A stretch of 64,000 nt of DNA, from NCBI RefSeq assembly GCF_000166195.2, contig NZ_CM001403.1, positions 5,474,432 to 5,538,431 on the forward strand. The letters are read 5' to 3'. The stretch's first letter is position 1, and each line of letters starts with the position of its first letter. Under the pieces are notes generated by a model, which was not told where the DNA came from, did no database searches, and was given only the letters and a program-made list of their open reading frames with translations. This document shows positions 17,321-26,891 of this stretch, in pieces. This stretch comes from Mucilaginibacter paludis DSM 18603 (GTDB lineage: Bacteria; Bacteroidota; Bacteroidia; Sphingobacteriales; Sphingobacteriaceae). The position numbers were made by a program, and so were the translations under genes.

Positions 17321-20245
17321 ATGATAAAAAAAATACTTTTACTGCTCGTTCTTATACTGGTAGCTGGTAACCTGTTTGCTCAAAACCGTGGTAACAGGGC
17401 GGCTACCCCGTTACCGCCGCCTGTATTGGTTAGGGAGGTTAGCGGTGTAGTGAGAGATACTGCTGATAATACGCTGATTGGCGCCAGCATAACATTAACT
17501 TCAAAAAAAGATACCTTGCGCACTTCAACCAATACTGATGGTGTTTTTGTATTTAAAAATGTAAAAATGGCAACCTTTGTTGTTACCATTACCGAGGTTG
17601 GCTTTATCCCATCCACACGCAAATATTTACAAAACGATGCCATAAAGCACGTTGTTTTAGAACCTATCATCCTAAAATCAAGTTCGCACCTGATGAAGGA
17701 GGTTAATATTAACGGCACGCCCAGCATAACTTACAAAACCGATACCGTTGAATACCGGGCCAGCGACTACAAAGTTAGGGAGAACGCTACCGTAGATGAG
17801 TTGTTGAAAAAGATGGAAGGCTTCGAAGTTGGTTCTGATGGCTCGGTTACCCACCAGGGGCAGGCCATTACCAAGGCCAAGTTAAACGGTAAGGCTTATG
17901 CCGGGGGCGATGTGGCTCAGGCTATTCAAAACTTGCCGGCGGATATTGTTGAAAAAATACAGGTGGTTGATGATTATGGCGATGAAGCCGCCCGCACGGG
18001 TGTAAAAAACGGCGACCCGCAGAAAGTTTTGAATATTACCACCCGGGCCGATAAGTCCATCGGTTTAACCGGGCGTGCAAATGGCCAGTATGGCAGTAAC
18101 GACCGCTATAATGCTGGCATTACTGTAACCCGGTTGAATGCCAACCAGCAAATCGCTTTAAACGGCAATTTTAATAATACGGTAACCGGTGTGGCTTCAG
18201 CCGGAATTTCTGGCGGTGCAACCAACGGTGGTGGTGGTGGCAGTGGCATTAGTGCGGGGCGGGGTGGAGGTAGCCCCGGAACAAGCCGCTCAGGCTCGCC
18301 GTCATTTACCTATAATGATCAGTTGACGAAAAATGTAGAGGTGGAGTCGGGCTATAAGTACAATTTTAACAACAACAATTCCACCAATTACAGCTATGGC
18401 CGTAGCAGTTCAACTTTGGGTTACAGCAATTTTATCAGGTCAGGTAGTTCTGAGAGCGATAGTAAAGGACACGCCGTTAACTTTGATATTAAATATACCA
18501 TTAACAAGGCTAACTTTTTACAAATAACACCTAACTATAGTTACACTTCATCCAGCAGTTCGAGCACTACAGACAATTTAACCGATGCGTACTACGTAAA
18601 AAGCGATAAGGATCCAATAACAGGGCAACCGGTTACCAACTACCAATTTTATAATACAATAGGCTCAAACGGAACTACCACTACAGCAACAACCTATGGC
18701 TTAACCGTGTTTTATCAGCATATATTTGATAAACCGAAGAGAAATATATCCCTCCAGGTAAGTATGAATAGCACGAATAACGAGTCGGATGGAAATTCAG
18801 ACAATAATACGTTCTATTACACTGATACCACACGAACTAAGCTCATCAATTCATTGATATTACAATCGCAGGTTAAGCGCCGTAGCGATAATAAAACGTA
18901 CAGGGCCAGTTCAACCTACGTTGAGCCGCTTGGTCAATATTCTCAATTTGAGTTTAACGCGCAAATAAGGAGCGCTTTATACGATAATTCGGCCCTTACG
19001 GATAGTATAGCGGCTTCCGGCCAGGTTATCCCCTTAACTTATCGCGATAATGTTTACAATTATACTTTTACAGAATCCCGGTTTACGGTTAATTATAGGT
19101 TTACCGGCGAAAGATATAATATTTCATTAGGAACCACGGCCGTTCCTTCATACTTATCGGGTACTAAATTAAACACTAATGCCAACGCAAATGTAACAAC
19201 CGGCCGGTCTGATTTTCGGATCATCCCGGTGTTCCGTTTTGCATACGCATGGTCGCGCACCGAACGTTTTTCATTAAACTATTCGGGTTCAAATGCCGAA
19301 CCTAATTTTCAGCAGATACAGCCTTTTACCGATATATCTAACCCAAGGAGCCAGGTAGTGGGGAACCCCGATTTGAAGCCTACGTTTACACACTCCATTA
19401 CAGCTCAATACAATTACTATATACCCAATTCAAAAACCAATCTGTCATTCAACGTAAATGCCACTATCCCTGTAAATCAAATTTCTACCAATACACTCCT
19501 GATAGCTAATTCGCCATATGCTAAAAATGGCGATTTGATCAGCGAAACACATTATGTAAACCTTAACGGATCTAACGCCATAGTTGGGCGTTACAACATT
19601 GCCAAACAGCTTGACGACCGTAAGTATAATTTATCCTTAAATGGTAATATCACTTACAATTACAATGTTGCTATGAATAATAACGTTCAATACCACACCA
19701 CCAATTGGCGGTTTGATGAGCGTTTTGGTCCACGTATTAATCCTACCGATTGGTTTGAAATAAACCCGTATTTAGGTTATGATCTGTCCCGGTCCTTTTC
19801 ATCTCTTGTACCGGCAGTAAATAGCACTAACACCACGTCAACATCATCATTGGCTACCCAGGTACAAAAAACATCCTTGGCTGTTGACGGAAAAATATAT
19901 TTCTTAAAAAGTTTCCAGCTTAACTATAGTGCCGATAAAAGTTATGTATCCGGTTTAGGTAGTTTGAGTACCAATCCGTTGGTAATCAATATGGGTATCG
20001 AGAAGGAGTTCTTTAAAAAGAAATCGCTGGTGGTAACCTTTAATGCCTTCGATATTCTGCACCAAAATAACTTTATACAACAAACCGTGAATCCCGACGG
20101 AAGTTATACCAATACTTTGTCAAGCTCATTAAGCAGGTACTTTTTAGTAGGCGCACGTTTGTACCTTCAAAAATGGACCGGAACGCCTACCCGTAATGGA
20201 AGAAAAATGAATCGCCGCGGCGATGGTAGCTTTATTTATGAATAA
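17321..20245 (+). CDS. Outer-membrane beta-barrel protein with carboxypeptidase-regulatory and plug domains
   Basis: A 974-residue outer-membrane protein. After a signal peptide (about 1-20, ending LFAQ) comes a CarboxypepD-regulatory-like domain (about 40-120), then a plug-like segment (about 130-240; VDELLKKMEGFEVGSDGS and LPADIVEKIQVVDDYG). The rest is a long barrel of alternating strands rich in Asn, Ser and Thr, ending with an aromatic-terminated strand. Residues around 300-330 are Gly/Ser-rich. This is the OMP_b-brl_3/TonB-receptor-like layout typical of Bacteroidota, but no SusD partner is adjacent, so the cargo is unknown. No TonB box was identified. Confidence 0.88.
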   Translation: MIKKILLLLVLILVAGNLFAQNRGNRAATPLPPPVLVREVSGVVRDTADNTLIGASITLTSKKDTLRTSTNTDGVFVFKNVKMATFVVTITEVGFIPSTRKYLQNDAIKHVVLEPIILKSSSHLMKEVNINGTPSITYKTDTVEYRASDYKVRENATVDELLKKMEGFEVGSDGSVTHQGQAITKAKLNGKAYAGGDVAQAIQNLPADIVEKIQVVDDYGDEAARTGVKNGDPQKVLNITTRADKSIGLTGRANGQYGSNDRYNAGITVTRLNANQQIALNGNFNNTVTGVASAGISGGATNGGGGGSGISAGRGGGSPGTSRSGSPSFTYNDQLTKNVEVESGYKYNFNNNNSTNYSYGRSSSTLGYSNFIRSGSSESDSKGHAVNFDIKYTINKANFLQITPNYSYTSSSSSSTTDNLTDAYYVKSDKDPITGQPVTNYQFYNTIGSNGTTTTATTYGLTVFYQHIFDKPKRNISLQVSMNSTNNESDGNSDNNTFYYTDTTRTKLINSLILQSQVKRRSDNKTYRASSTYVEPLGQYSQFEFNAQIRSALYDNSALTDSIAASGQVIPLTYRDNVYNYTFTESRFTVNYRFTGERYNISLGTTAVPSYLSGTKLNTNANANVTTGRSDFRIIPVFRFAYAWSRTERFSLNYSGSNAEPNFQQIQPFTDISNPRSQVVGNPDLKPTFTHSITAQYNYYIPNSKTNLSFNVNATIPVNQISTNTLLIANSPYAKNGDLISETHYVNLNGSNAIVGRYNIAKQLDDRKYNLSLNGNITYNYNVAMNNNVQYHTTNWRFDERFGPRINPTDWFEINPYLGYDLSRSFSSLVPAVNSTNTTSTSSLATQVQKTSLAVDGKIYFLKSFQLNYSADKSYVSGLGSLSTNPLVINMGIEKEFFKKKSLVVTFNAFDILHQNNFIQQTVNPDGSYTNTLSSSLSRYFLVGARLYLQKWTGTPTRNGRKMNRRGDGSFIYE

Positions 20246-20258
20246 AAAAACCTCAGAT

Positions 20259-20307
20259 ATACAGCAGACGACGGATAGCTATTGGCCTTATCCCTCGCCT
20301 GTTGTAT
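20259..20307. terminator. Hairpin between convergent barrel protein and aldo/keto reductase
   Basis: ATACAGCAG (20259-20267) pairs with CTGTTGTAT (20299-20307), including one G-T pair, and an inner GGATA/TATCC stem continues the hairpin. It lies 14 bases after one stop codon and 23 before the other. There is no good T-tract, so its use as a terminator is inferred from position. Confidence 0.4.
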
Positions 20308-20329
20308 GGCCTAATGCCGGATAGAAATA

Positions 20330-21325
20330 TTAACCCACAATTTGCAGGTCGTTGAGTTGGGTATTGATAAACTCAATTTCCTCGCCACTTAACTTTACCT
20401 CAATGGCTTTGGCATTCTGTTTAGCTTGTTCGGCATTCCGGGCGCCTACCAGTGCAATGGTGATACCGGGGTGCTCAATGGTCCAGCGGATAACCAACTG
20501 ACCTAAAGTTGCATTTTTTTCATCAGCCAGGGGCTTTATCCTGGTCAGAAAATCATTGGTTCGTTTAATATTTTCATCTTTAAAATATTTCACAGAAGCG
20601 CGATGATCTCCCTCGCCAAATTTTTGACCGGGTTGCATTTTTCCGGTAAGCAGGCCTCTTTCCAGCGGGCTGTAAGCCAGGATCGATTTCCGGGCAGCAA
20701 TGCAATGCGGAATAAGTTCGTCCTCAATACCACGGTTCACCATACTGAACGGCACCTGGTTTGATGCCAGTTTAATCACCGTTTCGGCAGTCAGCATCTG
20801 TTCAGCGGTATAATTGCAAACTCCAGCCTCGCGAATTTTTCCTTGTTCTTTAAGTCTTAACACGGCTTCCATCGTCTCCTCAATCGGCGTGGTCATATCG
20901 TGCCAGTGGATCTGGTAAAGGTCTATATAATCTGTTCCCAAGCGTTTTAAGCTGTTTTCGCATTCACTAATCACGCTTTCTTTACCCGCGTATTTATAAA
21001 TGTCTATATCCTTACCATCATTATCTTTGCTTTTAAAAGCTAATGTGCCTTTGTTGTCATCCCAGCGCATACCGTATTTAGTGAGGATCTGTACTTTATC
21101 TCTCGCTATCCCCTTAATCGCTTTCCCAACTAATTCTTCGCTTTTACCTTGCCCGTAAATAGGCGCGGTATCTATAGATGTTACGCCCATATCGTGCGCT
21201 GTTTTCATTGCTTCAATAGCAGCGTCGTCGTCGTTTCCGCCCCACATCCAGCCACCAGCTGCCCATGCCCCAAAAGTTATGGCAGATACTGCCAGATCTG
21301 TTTCGCCTAATTTTCTATATTCCAT
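20330..21325 (-). CDS. Aldo/keto reductase
   Basis: A 331-residue NADPH-dependent oxidoreductase of the AKR (TIM-barrel) superfamily. The catalytic tetrad is visible as Asp52 and Tyr57 (SIDTAPIYGQG), Lys83 (ILTKYGMRWD) and His140 (LYQIHWHD). The C-terminal cofactor segment is VGARNAEQAKQNAKA. It most resembles the YajO/Tas-type AKRs acting on small aldehydes or sugars. The substrate is unknown, and there is no operon partner. Confidence 0.93.
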   Translation of the reverse strand: MEYRKLGETDLAVSAITFGAWAAGGWMWGGNDDDAAIEAMKTAHDMGVTSIDTAPIYGQGKSEELVGKAIKGIARDKVQILTKYGMRWDDNKGTLAFKSKDNDGKDIDIYKYAGKESVISECENSLKRLGTDYIDLYQIHWHDMTTPIEETMEAVLRLKEQGKIREAGVCNYTAEQMLTAETVIKLASNQVPFSMVNRGIEDELIPHCIAARKSILAYSPLERGLLTGKMQPGQKFGEGDHRASVKYFKDENIKRTNDFLTRIKPLADEKNATLGQLVIRWTIEHPGITIALVGARNAEQAKQNAKAIEVKLSGEEIEFINTQLNDLQIVG

Positions 21326-21431
21326 ATCTCGCTAACCGGGCAAAGCGGGAATTTGTTTATTTAAATTGAAAATGTTTGGCTAAATGTTCAGGTGTGCTCT
21401 AAATGAGAAGTTACTTCAGTTACTAAAAATG

Positions 21432-21451
21432 ACCTGGTAGAGTTACCAGGT
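21432..21451 (-). terminator. Terminator hairpin downstream of the esterase gene
   Basis: ACCTGGTA (21432-21439) and TACCAGGT (21444-21451) form a perfect 8-bp stem with a four-base loop. On the minus strand it is followed by CATTTTTAG, giving a short T-tract, 67 bases beyond the stop codon of the gene at 21518. Confidence 0.5.
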
Positions 21452-21517
21452 AAAAACTTTATTTTACTGATATCGAGTTCTATTCCTATTATCCGGAATT
21501 TAAAATTCGAACTTAGC

Positions 21518-22504
21518 TTATCTGCGTCCTAACCGCTGGCAGTCAATCAGCCCGTATAATTCCTGACTTACGTATTTAATGGTGCTGTCGGCATATTTTG
21601 TTGAACTGATGTAGGGGGCCGTTCCTGCATTACTAAAGGTATGAAAAGCCGAGTTAAGTTTCAGGCTGATGGATGCCGAATCAATAGAAAAGCTGCCGTA
21701 AATTTTAGTTTCGGTATAGGGGCTGGCGATGGCTGTTTTATAAGGCATTACGGCATCATTTGAACTATGAACCATAATAAGGGGAACGGTGCTGTTATAT
21801 AGCCAGTTAAGATCAAGGATGCCGCCTGATAAACTGATTACCCCTGCTATTTGTGATGAGTAGGGAAGCGTTGCAGATCCCTCAATTCCATTTAAGGCAC
21901 CCAATATCGCCGGATCTCCAACATCAGCAAAGTCAGTATTAGATCGTAAATAAGCCATTTGTAGAGCCAGTACGGCACCAGACGATTCGCCTGCGATGTA
22001 AATTTGCGCTGTATCGATGCGGTATGGGTTGCCCTGCTCAATAGCCGTTTGTTTAAAATAGCGTACGGCTGCTTTAGCGTCCTGTACTGCCCTAACCTGA
22101 GCGCTTATCACATCGGCATCGTCGCCGGATCCAATGCCCAGCCGGTAATCGATGCTGGCGGCTACATAACCACGCTTGGCAAAAGACTGGCAAAATTTAA
22201 CAGCCCAGGCATTATTACGCGTACCGGATATAAAGCCCCCGCCGTGGCAATAAATAATTAATGGACGGTGGGCAAGTGTATCAGCTGATGGCTGATCAAT
22301 ATCCATCAGCAGGTTTTGATTTTTGCCCAGGTAGTCGGTTGCCTGCCCATACAACACCGTAGATGCCACAACCGTAAATTGCTCGGTAGTGAAACGCAAT
22401 TTGGGGCATACGTAGGGCGTATTTACTACGTTATCCGTGTTTTTACAAGCAGTTATAACACCCGCAAATAATAAACAATAAAAATATTGTATAGGTTTAA
22501 GCAT
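21518..22504 (-). CDS. Lipoprotein alpha/beta hydrolase (esterase-like)
   Basis: A 328-residue carboxylesterase-like alpha/beta hydrolase. The N-terminus is a lipoprotein signal with lipobox ITAC and Cys20, so it is probably membrane-anchored. The oxyanion motif HGGG is at 87-90 (IYCHGGGFISG), and the nucleophile Ser174 is in GESSG. An Asp in SSNDAVMPY and a His in NSAFHTF complete the likely triad. The architecture is that of the hormone-sensitive-lipase/BD-FAE group acting on short acyl esters or polysaccharide acetyl groups. The substrate is unassigned. Confidence 0.9.
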   Translation of the reverse strand: MLKPIQYFYCLLFAGVITACKNTDNVVNTPYVCPKLRFTTEQFTVVASTVLYGQATDYLGKNQNLLMDIDQPSADTLAHRPLIIYCHGGGFISGTRNNAWAVKFCQSFAKRGYVAASIDYRLGIGSGDDADVISAQVRAVQDAKAAVRYFKQTAIEQGNPYRIDTAQIYIAGESSGAVLALQMAYLRSNTDFADVGDPAILGALNGIEGSATLPYSSQIAGVISLSGGILDLNWLYNSTVPLIMVHSSNDAVMPYKTAIASPYTETKIYGSFSIDSASISLKLNSAFHTFSNAGTAPYISSTKYADSTIKYVSQELYGLIDCQRLGRR

Positions 22505-22749
22505 AACAAAGGCATGATGTTGTTATGACACGCTATATTGCAAAAGGTTTGATTTGAAAAATATTATTTATAGGATGATAATATAAATTAGGCTGGGATA
22601 TATGATTGATATAGATGCCCGGCGGTATGATGTTTATTTGAGGTGTAACATTTGTAAGGCCGCCGTATCTAACGTGGCATTAAAATAAGAATGAGTGTGC
22701 TCTGCCGCTTAAAAAAATATGGTATCATACCCTAATAAACCCATCGTAA

Positions 22750-23232
22750 ATGACAGACTTTGAACAGATTTATTTGCAATACTCTCCGCAGATATTCAGG
22801 GTTTGTATGGGGTATATTAATGATGCTGAGCAGGCACGAGATTTAACCCAGGAAACTTTTATAGCCGTTTGGAAGAATCTGTCTGCGTTTAAGCATCAAT
22901 CAAAAATAAGTACCTGGATTTTTCGAATTGCTACCAATAACTGCTTAAGGGCGTTGCAGAAATCGAAAAAAATCAGAATAACAGAGCTGCCGTACGATCT
23001 GCCAGCTGTTGCCCCTGAAGATACAAAGGAAGAGCAGTTAGCCTTTTTATATCAGTCCATTGCCGCTTTGGAAGAAACCGAACGGATCATCATTTCATTG
23101 GTATTAGAGGATTTGCCACAAGCTGAAATTGCCGAAATTGTTGGCTTAAGCAACGTTAACGTACGGGTAAAAATTCACCGGATAAAAGAAAAATTAGCCG
23201 TTAAATTTAAAAATCATGGACAATTTGAATGA
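22750..23232 (+). CDS. ECF-type RNA polymerase sigma factor
   Basis: A 160-residue sigma-70-family extracytoplasmic-function factor. Region 2 occupies about 5-75 (DLTQETFIAVWKNL for -10 recognition), and region 4 about 100-155 (LVLEDLPQAEIAEIVGLS, then VRVKIHRIKEKL). It lacks region 1 and region 3, as expected. Its last 17 bases overlap the start of the membrane protein gene at 23216, so translation is likely coupled and the next protein is the probable anti-sigma partner. It could autoregulate the three-gene cluster, but no repeated promoter pair was identified. Confidence 0.93.
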   Translation: MTDFEQIYLQYSPQIFRVCMGYINDAEQARDLTQETFIAVWKNLSAFKHQSKISTWIFRIATNNCLRALQKSKKIRITELPYDLPAVAPEDTKEEQLAFLYQSIAALEETERIIISLVLEDLPQAEIAEIVGLSNVNVRVKIHRIKEKLAVKFKNHGQFE

Positions 23233-23797
23233 CTTAAAAAAAATTTGGCTTACGGCTGATACATCAGGCCTGCCCAATGCCGATGAAATTGTAGTGATTA
23301 TAAAAAATTACAGGAGCCAAAAATTAATAAAAAAGGCCTTGCTTGTTGCAACCGCACTGCTGTTAACCGCTACTATGGTGCTTATTGTTTTTAAATACAG
23401 GCCGGTTATGCTGAGTACGCGCATAGGTGAAGCCTGTATTATAGCGGCGGGCGTTATGTTAATTTATACCAATACTTATTCGCTGTCCAGAATTTACAAG
23501 CTGCGTAATTGTACCAATAAGGAGTTTATCAAACACCTGGAACAAGCCCATGCCAACCGCATCTTTTACCATCAAAAAACACAGGTGGCGGGGCTCCTGT
23601 TAACTTCGCTTGGCTTGTTATTATACGAGTTCGAGCTGGTTTATCTAAACCTTGCGGTATGCATTGCGGCCTACCTGGCTATGGTGGTATGGTTGTTAAT
23701 TGTATGGCTGGTTATCAGGCCCAGGGCATTTAAAAAGCAACAGGAAAAATTTAACTCCACTTTAAAAAAAATCGAAACATTAACTAAACAACTTTAA
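23216..23797 (+). CDS. Membrane protein, probable anti-sigma partner
   Basis: A 193-residue protein with a cytoplasmic N-terminal segment of about 40 residues (MDNLNDLKKIWLTADT) and four hydrophobic helices (about 42-60, 72-88, 125-143, 147-168). A charged helical tail follows. It does not show the zinc-binding H-x3-C-x2-C of ZAS-type anti-sigma factors. Its gene overlaps the sigma gene by 17 bases, which is the main reason to propose anti-sigma function. If correct, it belongs to a four-helix class unlike FecR or RsiW. Confidence 0.7.
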   Translation: MDNLNDLKKIWLTADTSGLPNADEIVVIIKNYRSQKLIKKALLVATALLLTATMVLIVFKYRPVMLSTRIGEACIIAAGVMLIYTNTYSLSRIYKLRNCTNKEFIKHLEQAHANRIFYHQKTQVAGLLLTSLGLLLYEFELVYLNLAVCIAAYLAMVVWLLIVWLVIRPRAFKKQQEKFNSTLKKIETLTKQL

Positions 23798-23806
23798 GAG
23801 ATAAAG

Positions 23807-23995
23807 ATGATGAAAAATAAAAAATTACCTCCTGCAAAAATTTTGATTGCCATTGGCTTGCTGTTCATGTCGGCAACACTTATTATTCAGCATTACGTAT
23901 CCCTGCCTGATACCTGGCTGGGTGCTTTGATGGGTTTTAGCATCGGCATAATGATCGTTGCCTTAGTTAAAAAGAAAGTCAGGCCGACTGGTTAA
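23807..23995 (+). CDS. Small two-helix membrane protein
   Basis: A 62-residue protein with two hydrophobic segments (about 9-27 and 35-52) separated by HYVSLPDTWLG, and basic ends. It follows the putative anti-sigma gene by 9 bases and is probably co-transcribed with it. I do not recognise the family. Small proteins of this kind often accompany ECF sigma cassettes in Bacteroidota. Confidence 0.65.
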   Translation: MMKNKKLPPAKILIAIGLLFMSATLIIQHYVSLPDTWLGALMGFSIGIMIVALVKKKVRPTG

Positions 23996-24139
23996 CAATT
24001 GCTTATAGTGTTCTTTATATAAAGTGAAAGGCAATTTTTTTTCTGTTGACTATAGTTTTGTCTCAACTTCATCAAATTGTAACTATTGTTAAAACAATTC
24101 GCTTTGTTTTTGCTTCCTGTTCCATTAAACTGCTATTAA

Positions 24140-25957
24140 ATGGAACAAGATACAGTGCAACAAAGCACACAAATTGACGGTATGGGCGCTATTGTGCAGC
24201 CCGAAGGTGTATTTTTTAGGGTATGGGCGCCAAATGCCACAGAAGTATTTGTTGCGGGTTCGTTTAACGAATTTGCAAAAGACGGCAACCCACTACAGAG
24301 TGAAGGCAATGGCTATTGGGCGGGACTGGTGGAAAGTGCCGAAGAAGGGCACGAATATAAGTACTTTTTAAAAACGCCTTTTGGCGAATTCTTCAGGAAT
24401 GATCCTTACGCCCGCTCGGTTACCAGTTCGGTAGGTAATTCGGTAGTTTATAACCCACAGGCCTTTGAATGGGGAGAGAGCCAATACAATATGCCTACCT
24501 GGAACAAGCTGGTGATTTACGAATTGCATACCGGAACCTTTAACGTAAAAGAGGAAGGTAAACCCGGCGATATGTATGGCGTTATTGAAAAATTGCCCTA
24601 CCTGCGCGACATGGGTATTAACGCGATAGAAATTATGCCGCCGTTTGAGTTTCCTGGTGGTTTTTCCTGGGGATATAACCCTGCGCAGCCTTTTGCTATC
24701 GAATCGGAATACGGTGGCCCCGATGCTTTTAAAGCCTTGGTAAAGGCGGCTCATGAGCATGGTATAGCCATTATATTGGATGTGGTTTATAACCACTTTG
24801 GCCCGAGTGACCTGGATATATGGCAGTTTGACGGCTGGAACGAGAACGGCAAAGGCGGCATTTATTTTTATAACGACTGGAAATCTGAAACGCCCTGGGG
24901 GGATACCCGGCCGGATTATGGCCGAGACGAGGTGCGCCGCTACATCCGCGATAACGCCATGATGTGGCTGGAAGAATACCGGGTTGATGGTTTGCGTATG
25001 GATATGATCCCCTACATCCGTAACGTGCACGCCGACGAGAGCGAGGGTAGCGCGCTGCAGGACGGCGTTACTTTGCTCAAATGGATCAACAGCGAGGTGG
25101 CCGGGAAATTTCCGTGGAAGCTGACTATCGCCGAGGATCTGCATGGTTTGGATAGTATCACCAACTCCGCTAACGAGGGCGACGGACTGGGCTTTGGCGC
25201 TCAATGGGATGCCGATTTTGTACACCCTGTACGTGTGGCGCTTATTGACCCCAACGATGCCGACCGCGATATGACTGCAATAGAAAAGGCTTTGATGAAC
25301 CAGTATAGCGGTAATCCGTTTAAACGGGTGGTGTATACCGAAAGTCACGATGAAGTGGCCAACGGCAAGGCCCGCGTTGCCGAAGAAATATCTGACGGCG
25401 ATGTAAACAACTGGTATTCAAAAAAACGGGCCTCCTTAGGTATCGCGATGGTTTTAACTTCGCCGGGTATCCCGATGATATTCCAGGGGCACGAGCTGCT
25501 GGAAGACAAATGGTTTTCGGATACCGACCCGATAGACTGGAACCGCCTGAAACAATTTAACGGCTTTGTGAACCTGCACCGCGACCTGATTAAGCTCCGC
25601 TTAAATTACAATAACAATACCGAAGGGCTATCGGGTAATAACACCCAGGTAATTCGCCTCGACAACGAGAAGAAACTGATTGCCTATCACCGCTGGGCCG
25701 AAGGAGGCAAAGGCGATAGCACCATTGTGATACTCAACTTTAGCGGCCAGGGTTATAGCGATTACCGGATGGGCATGCCCGATGGTGGATTGTGGAAAAT
25801 CCGTTTCAACAGCAACTGGGATGGTTACGACAAAGAGTTTGGCGATTTTGAGGTATTAGATACCGAAGCCTTCGAGGGCGAATGCGACGGTTTGCCGTTT
25901 AATGCCAATATAGCTGTTGCACCTTATACCGCGGTGGTATTATCGCAAGACAGGTGA
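24140..25957 (+). CDS. GH13 alpha-glucan branching-enzyme-like protein
   Basis: A 605-residue glycoside hydrolase family 13 enzyme. An N-terminal CBM48-like domain (about 12-110; FFRVWAPNATEVFVAGSFN) precedes the TIM barrel. Catalytic residues are the nucleophile Asp288 (DGLRMDMIPY), the acid/base Glu332 (TIAEDLHG) and Asp404 (ESHDEVANG); a C-terminal beta domain begins near 510. The CBM48 plus the short linker to the barrel fits 1,4-alpha-glucan branching enzymes or malto-oligosyltrehalose hydrolases better than secreted amylases, and there is no signal peptide. It probably acts on intracellular glycogen-like glucans. No glg or tre genes are adjacent. Confidence 0.88.
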   Translation: MEQDTVQQSTQIDGMGAIVQPEGVFFRVWAPNATEVFVAGSFNEFAKDGNPLQSEGNGYWAGLVESAEEGHEYKYFLKTPFGEFFRNDPYARSVTSSVGNSVVYNPQAFEWGESQYNMPTWNKLVIYELHTGTFNVKEEGKPGDMYGVIEKLPYLRDMGINAIEIMPPFEFPGGFSWGYNPAQPFAIESEYGGPDAFKALVKAAHEHGIAIILDVVYNHFGPSDLDIWQFDGWNENGKGGIYFYNDWKSETPWGDTRPDYGRDEVRRYIRDNAMMWLEEYRVDGLRMDMIPYIRNVHADESEGSALQDGVTLLKWINSEVAGKFPWKLTIAEDLHGLDSITNSANEGDGLGFGAQWDADFVHPVRVALIDPNDADRDMTAIEKALMNQYSGNPFKRVVYTESHDEVANGKARVAEEISDGDVNNWYSKKRASLGIAMVLTSPGIPMIFQGHELLEDKWFSDTDPIDWNRLKQFNGFVNLHRDLIKLRLNYNNNTEGLSGNNTQVIRLDNEKKLIAYHRWAEGGKGDSTIVILNFSGQGYSDYRMGMPDGGLWKIRFNSNWDGYDKEFGDFEVLDTEAFEGECDGLPFNANIAVAPYTAVVLSQDR

Positions 25958-26055
25958 GGGAAATCAGTGCTGGACTTTGGTGTTATGAATCCGGAGTTGT
26001 ACCTCATCTCAATGACGATGGGGGAAGAAGCTGATTATTAATAAACCATCACACC

Positions 26056-26541
26056 TCAGCCCGTTACTTTACGCGAAAACAAATCCATCCAAACGGCCAG
26101 ATAGCACCAGCCTCCTGCTTGTAAAGGGATGTAAGTGATATCTCCAACCCATACCTGGTTTACCTTTACTGGGAAGGGCGTTTTCCTTAACAGGTTGGGA
26201 CTAATAGGATAAGGGTGTCGACTGTCGGTTGTGCGAGGCACAAACGACCTCGGCTGAATCGCTTTTAACTTGTTTTCTTGTAAGATCCGGCGGAGCTTGC
26301 AATGGCCTATCTTTAAGCCCTGATCCAGCAACTCAGGCATCAGTCTGCGGACCCCATACCGCCGCTTATGCAAGGTAAAGGCATTAACCACCTGTAATTC
26401 AATCTGCCTTATTTCAGGGTTTTCAAGCCTAAGGTCTTTTTTTCGGTAAGCGTAATAACAGCTCCGGCTGACCGATAGAACCTGGCACATGATAATTACC
26501 GAAAAAAGCGTTTCCTGGGATAAAATGAAGGCATATACCAT
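26056..26541 (-). pseudogene. IS3 OrfB transposase, truncated
   Basis: The 161 residues begin with the usual IS3 OrfB region (SRSCYYAYRKK, YGVRRLMPELLDQ, then KVNQVWVGDITYI). They hold the first catalytic Asp of the DDE integrase core and MDLFSRKV with the second, then end at a stop right after VTG. The third catalytic residue and about 100 residues are missing. OrfB lies in the -1 frame relative to OrfA; an A7 run (26574-26580 on plus, as T) near the end of OrfA is a plausible slippage site for the OrfAB fusion. Confidence 0.85.
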
Positions 26542-26543
26542 CT

Positions 26544-26855
26544 TTAGATCCCCCGGCTGAAAATGCCCAAGGCTTTTTTTAAAATATCTCGCTCCTGTTC
26601 CACCTCTCGTAAACGTGCCTTAACCAGCTCATGATCCCCTCTTGAAACTTCGGGACCATGGCCTTCGGCCAATGACTTCGATGTCACATCTGCCTGGTTT
26701 TGCTCTCCACGCCACCGATGAACCATGCCCGTATTTAGGCCCAGTGAATTCGACACGTCCTGAACGGAACGGCCTCCCGATATCATTTTCAACACATCTC
26801 GCTTAAACTCGTCATCGTATTTCCTACGTGCGGTCTCTGTTTTTTTTCCCGACAT
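26544..26855 (-). CDS. IS3 OrfA, helix-turn-helix transposase subunit
   Basis: A 103-residue OrfA of the IS3 family. An HTH_Tnp_1-type domain (about 10-60; YDDEFKRDVLKMISGG and SVQDVSNSLGLNTGMVHRW) precedes a leucine-zipper-like helix (LREVERERD-like HELVKARLREVEQERDIL). It seems full length even though orfB is broken. An A AAA AAA tract before GCC in the C-terminal codons could mediate -1 frameshifting into orfB. Confidence 0.88.
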   Translation of the reverse strand: MSGKKTETARRKYDDEFKRDVLKMISGGRSVQDVSNSLGLNTGMVHRWRGEQNQADVTSKSLAEGHGPEVSRGDHELVKARLREVEQERDILKKALGIFSRGI

Positions 26856-26891
26856 TGATCTTGCTAAGTTAAGAGACTTAACTGTCCGGTT

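Noticed and set aside
24368..25348. 326-residue open frame on the minus strand inside the GH13 gene
   Set aside because: It is wholly antisense to a gene with all catalytic motifs, and its composition is that of a shadow frame.
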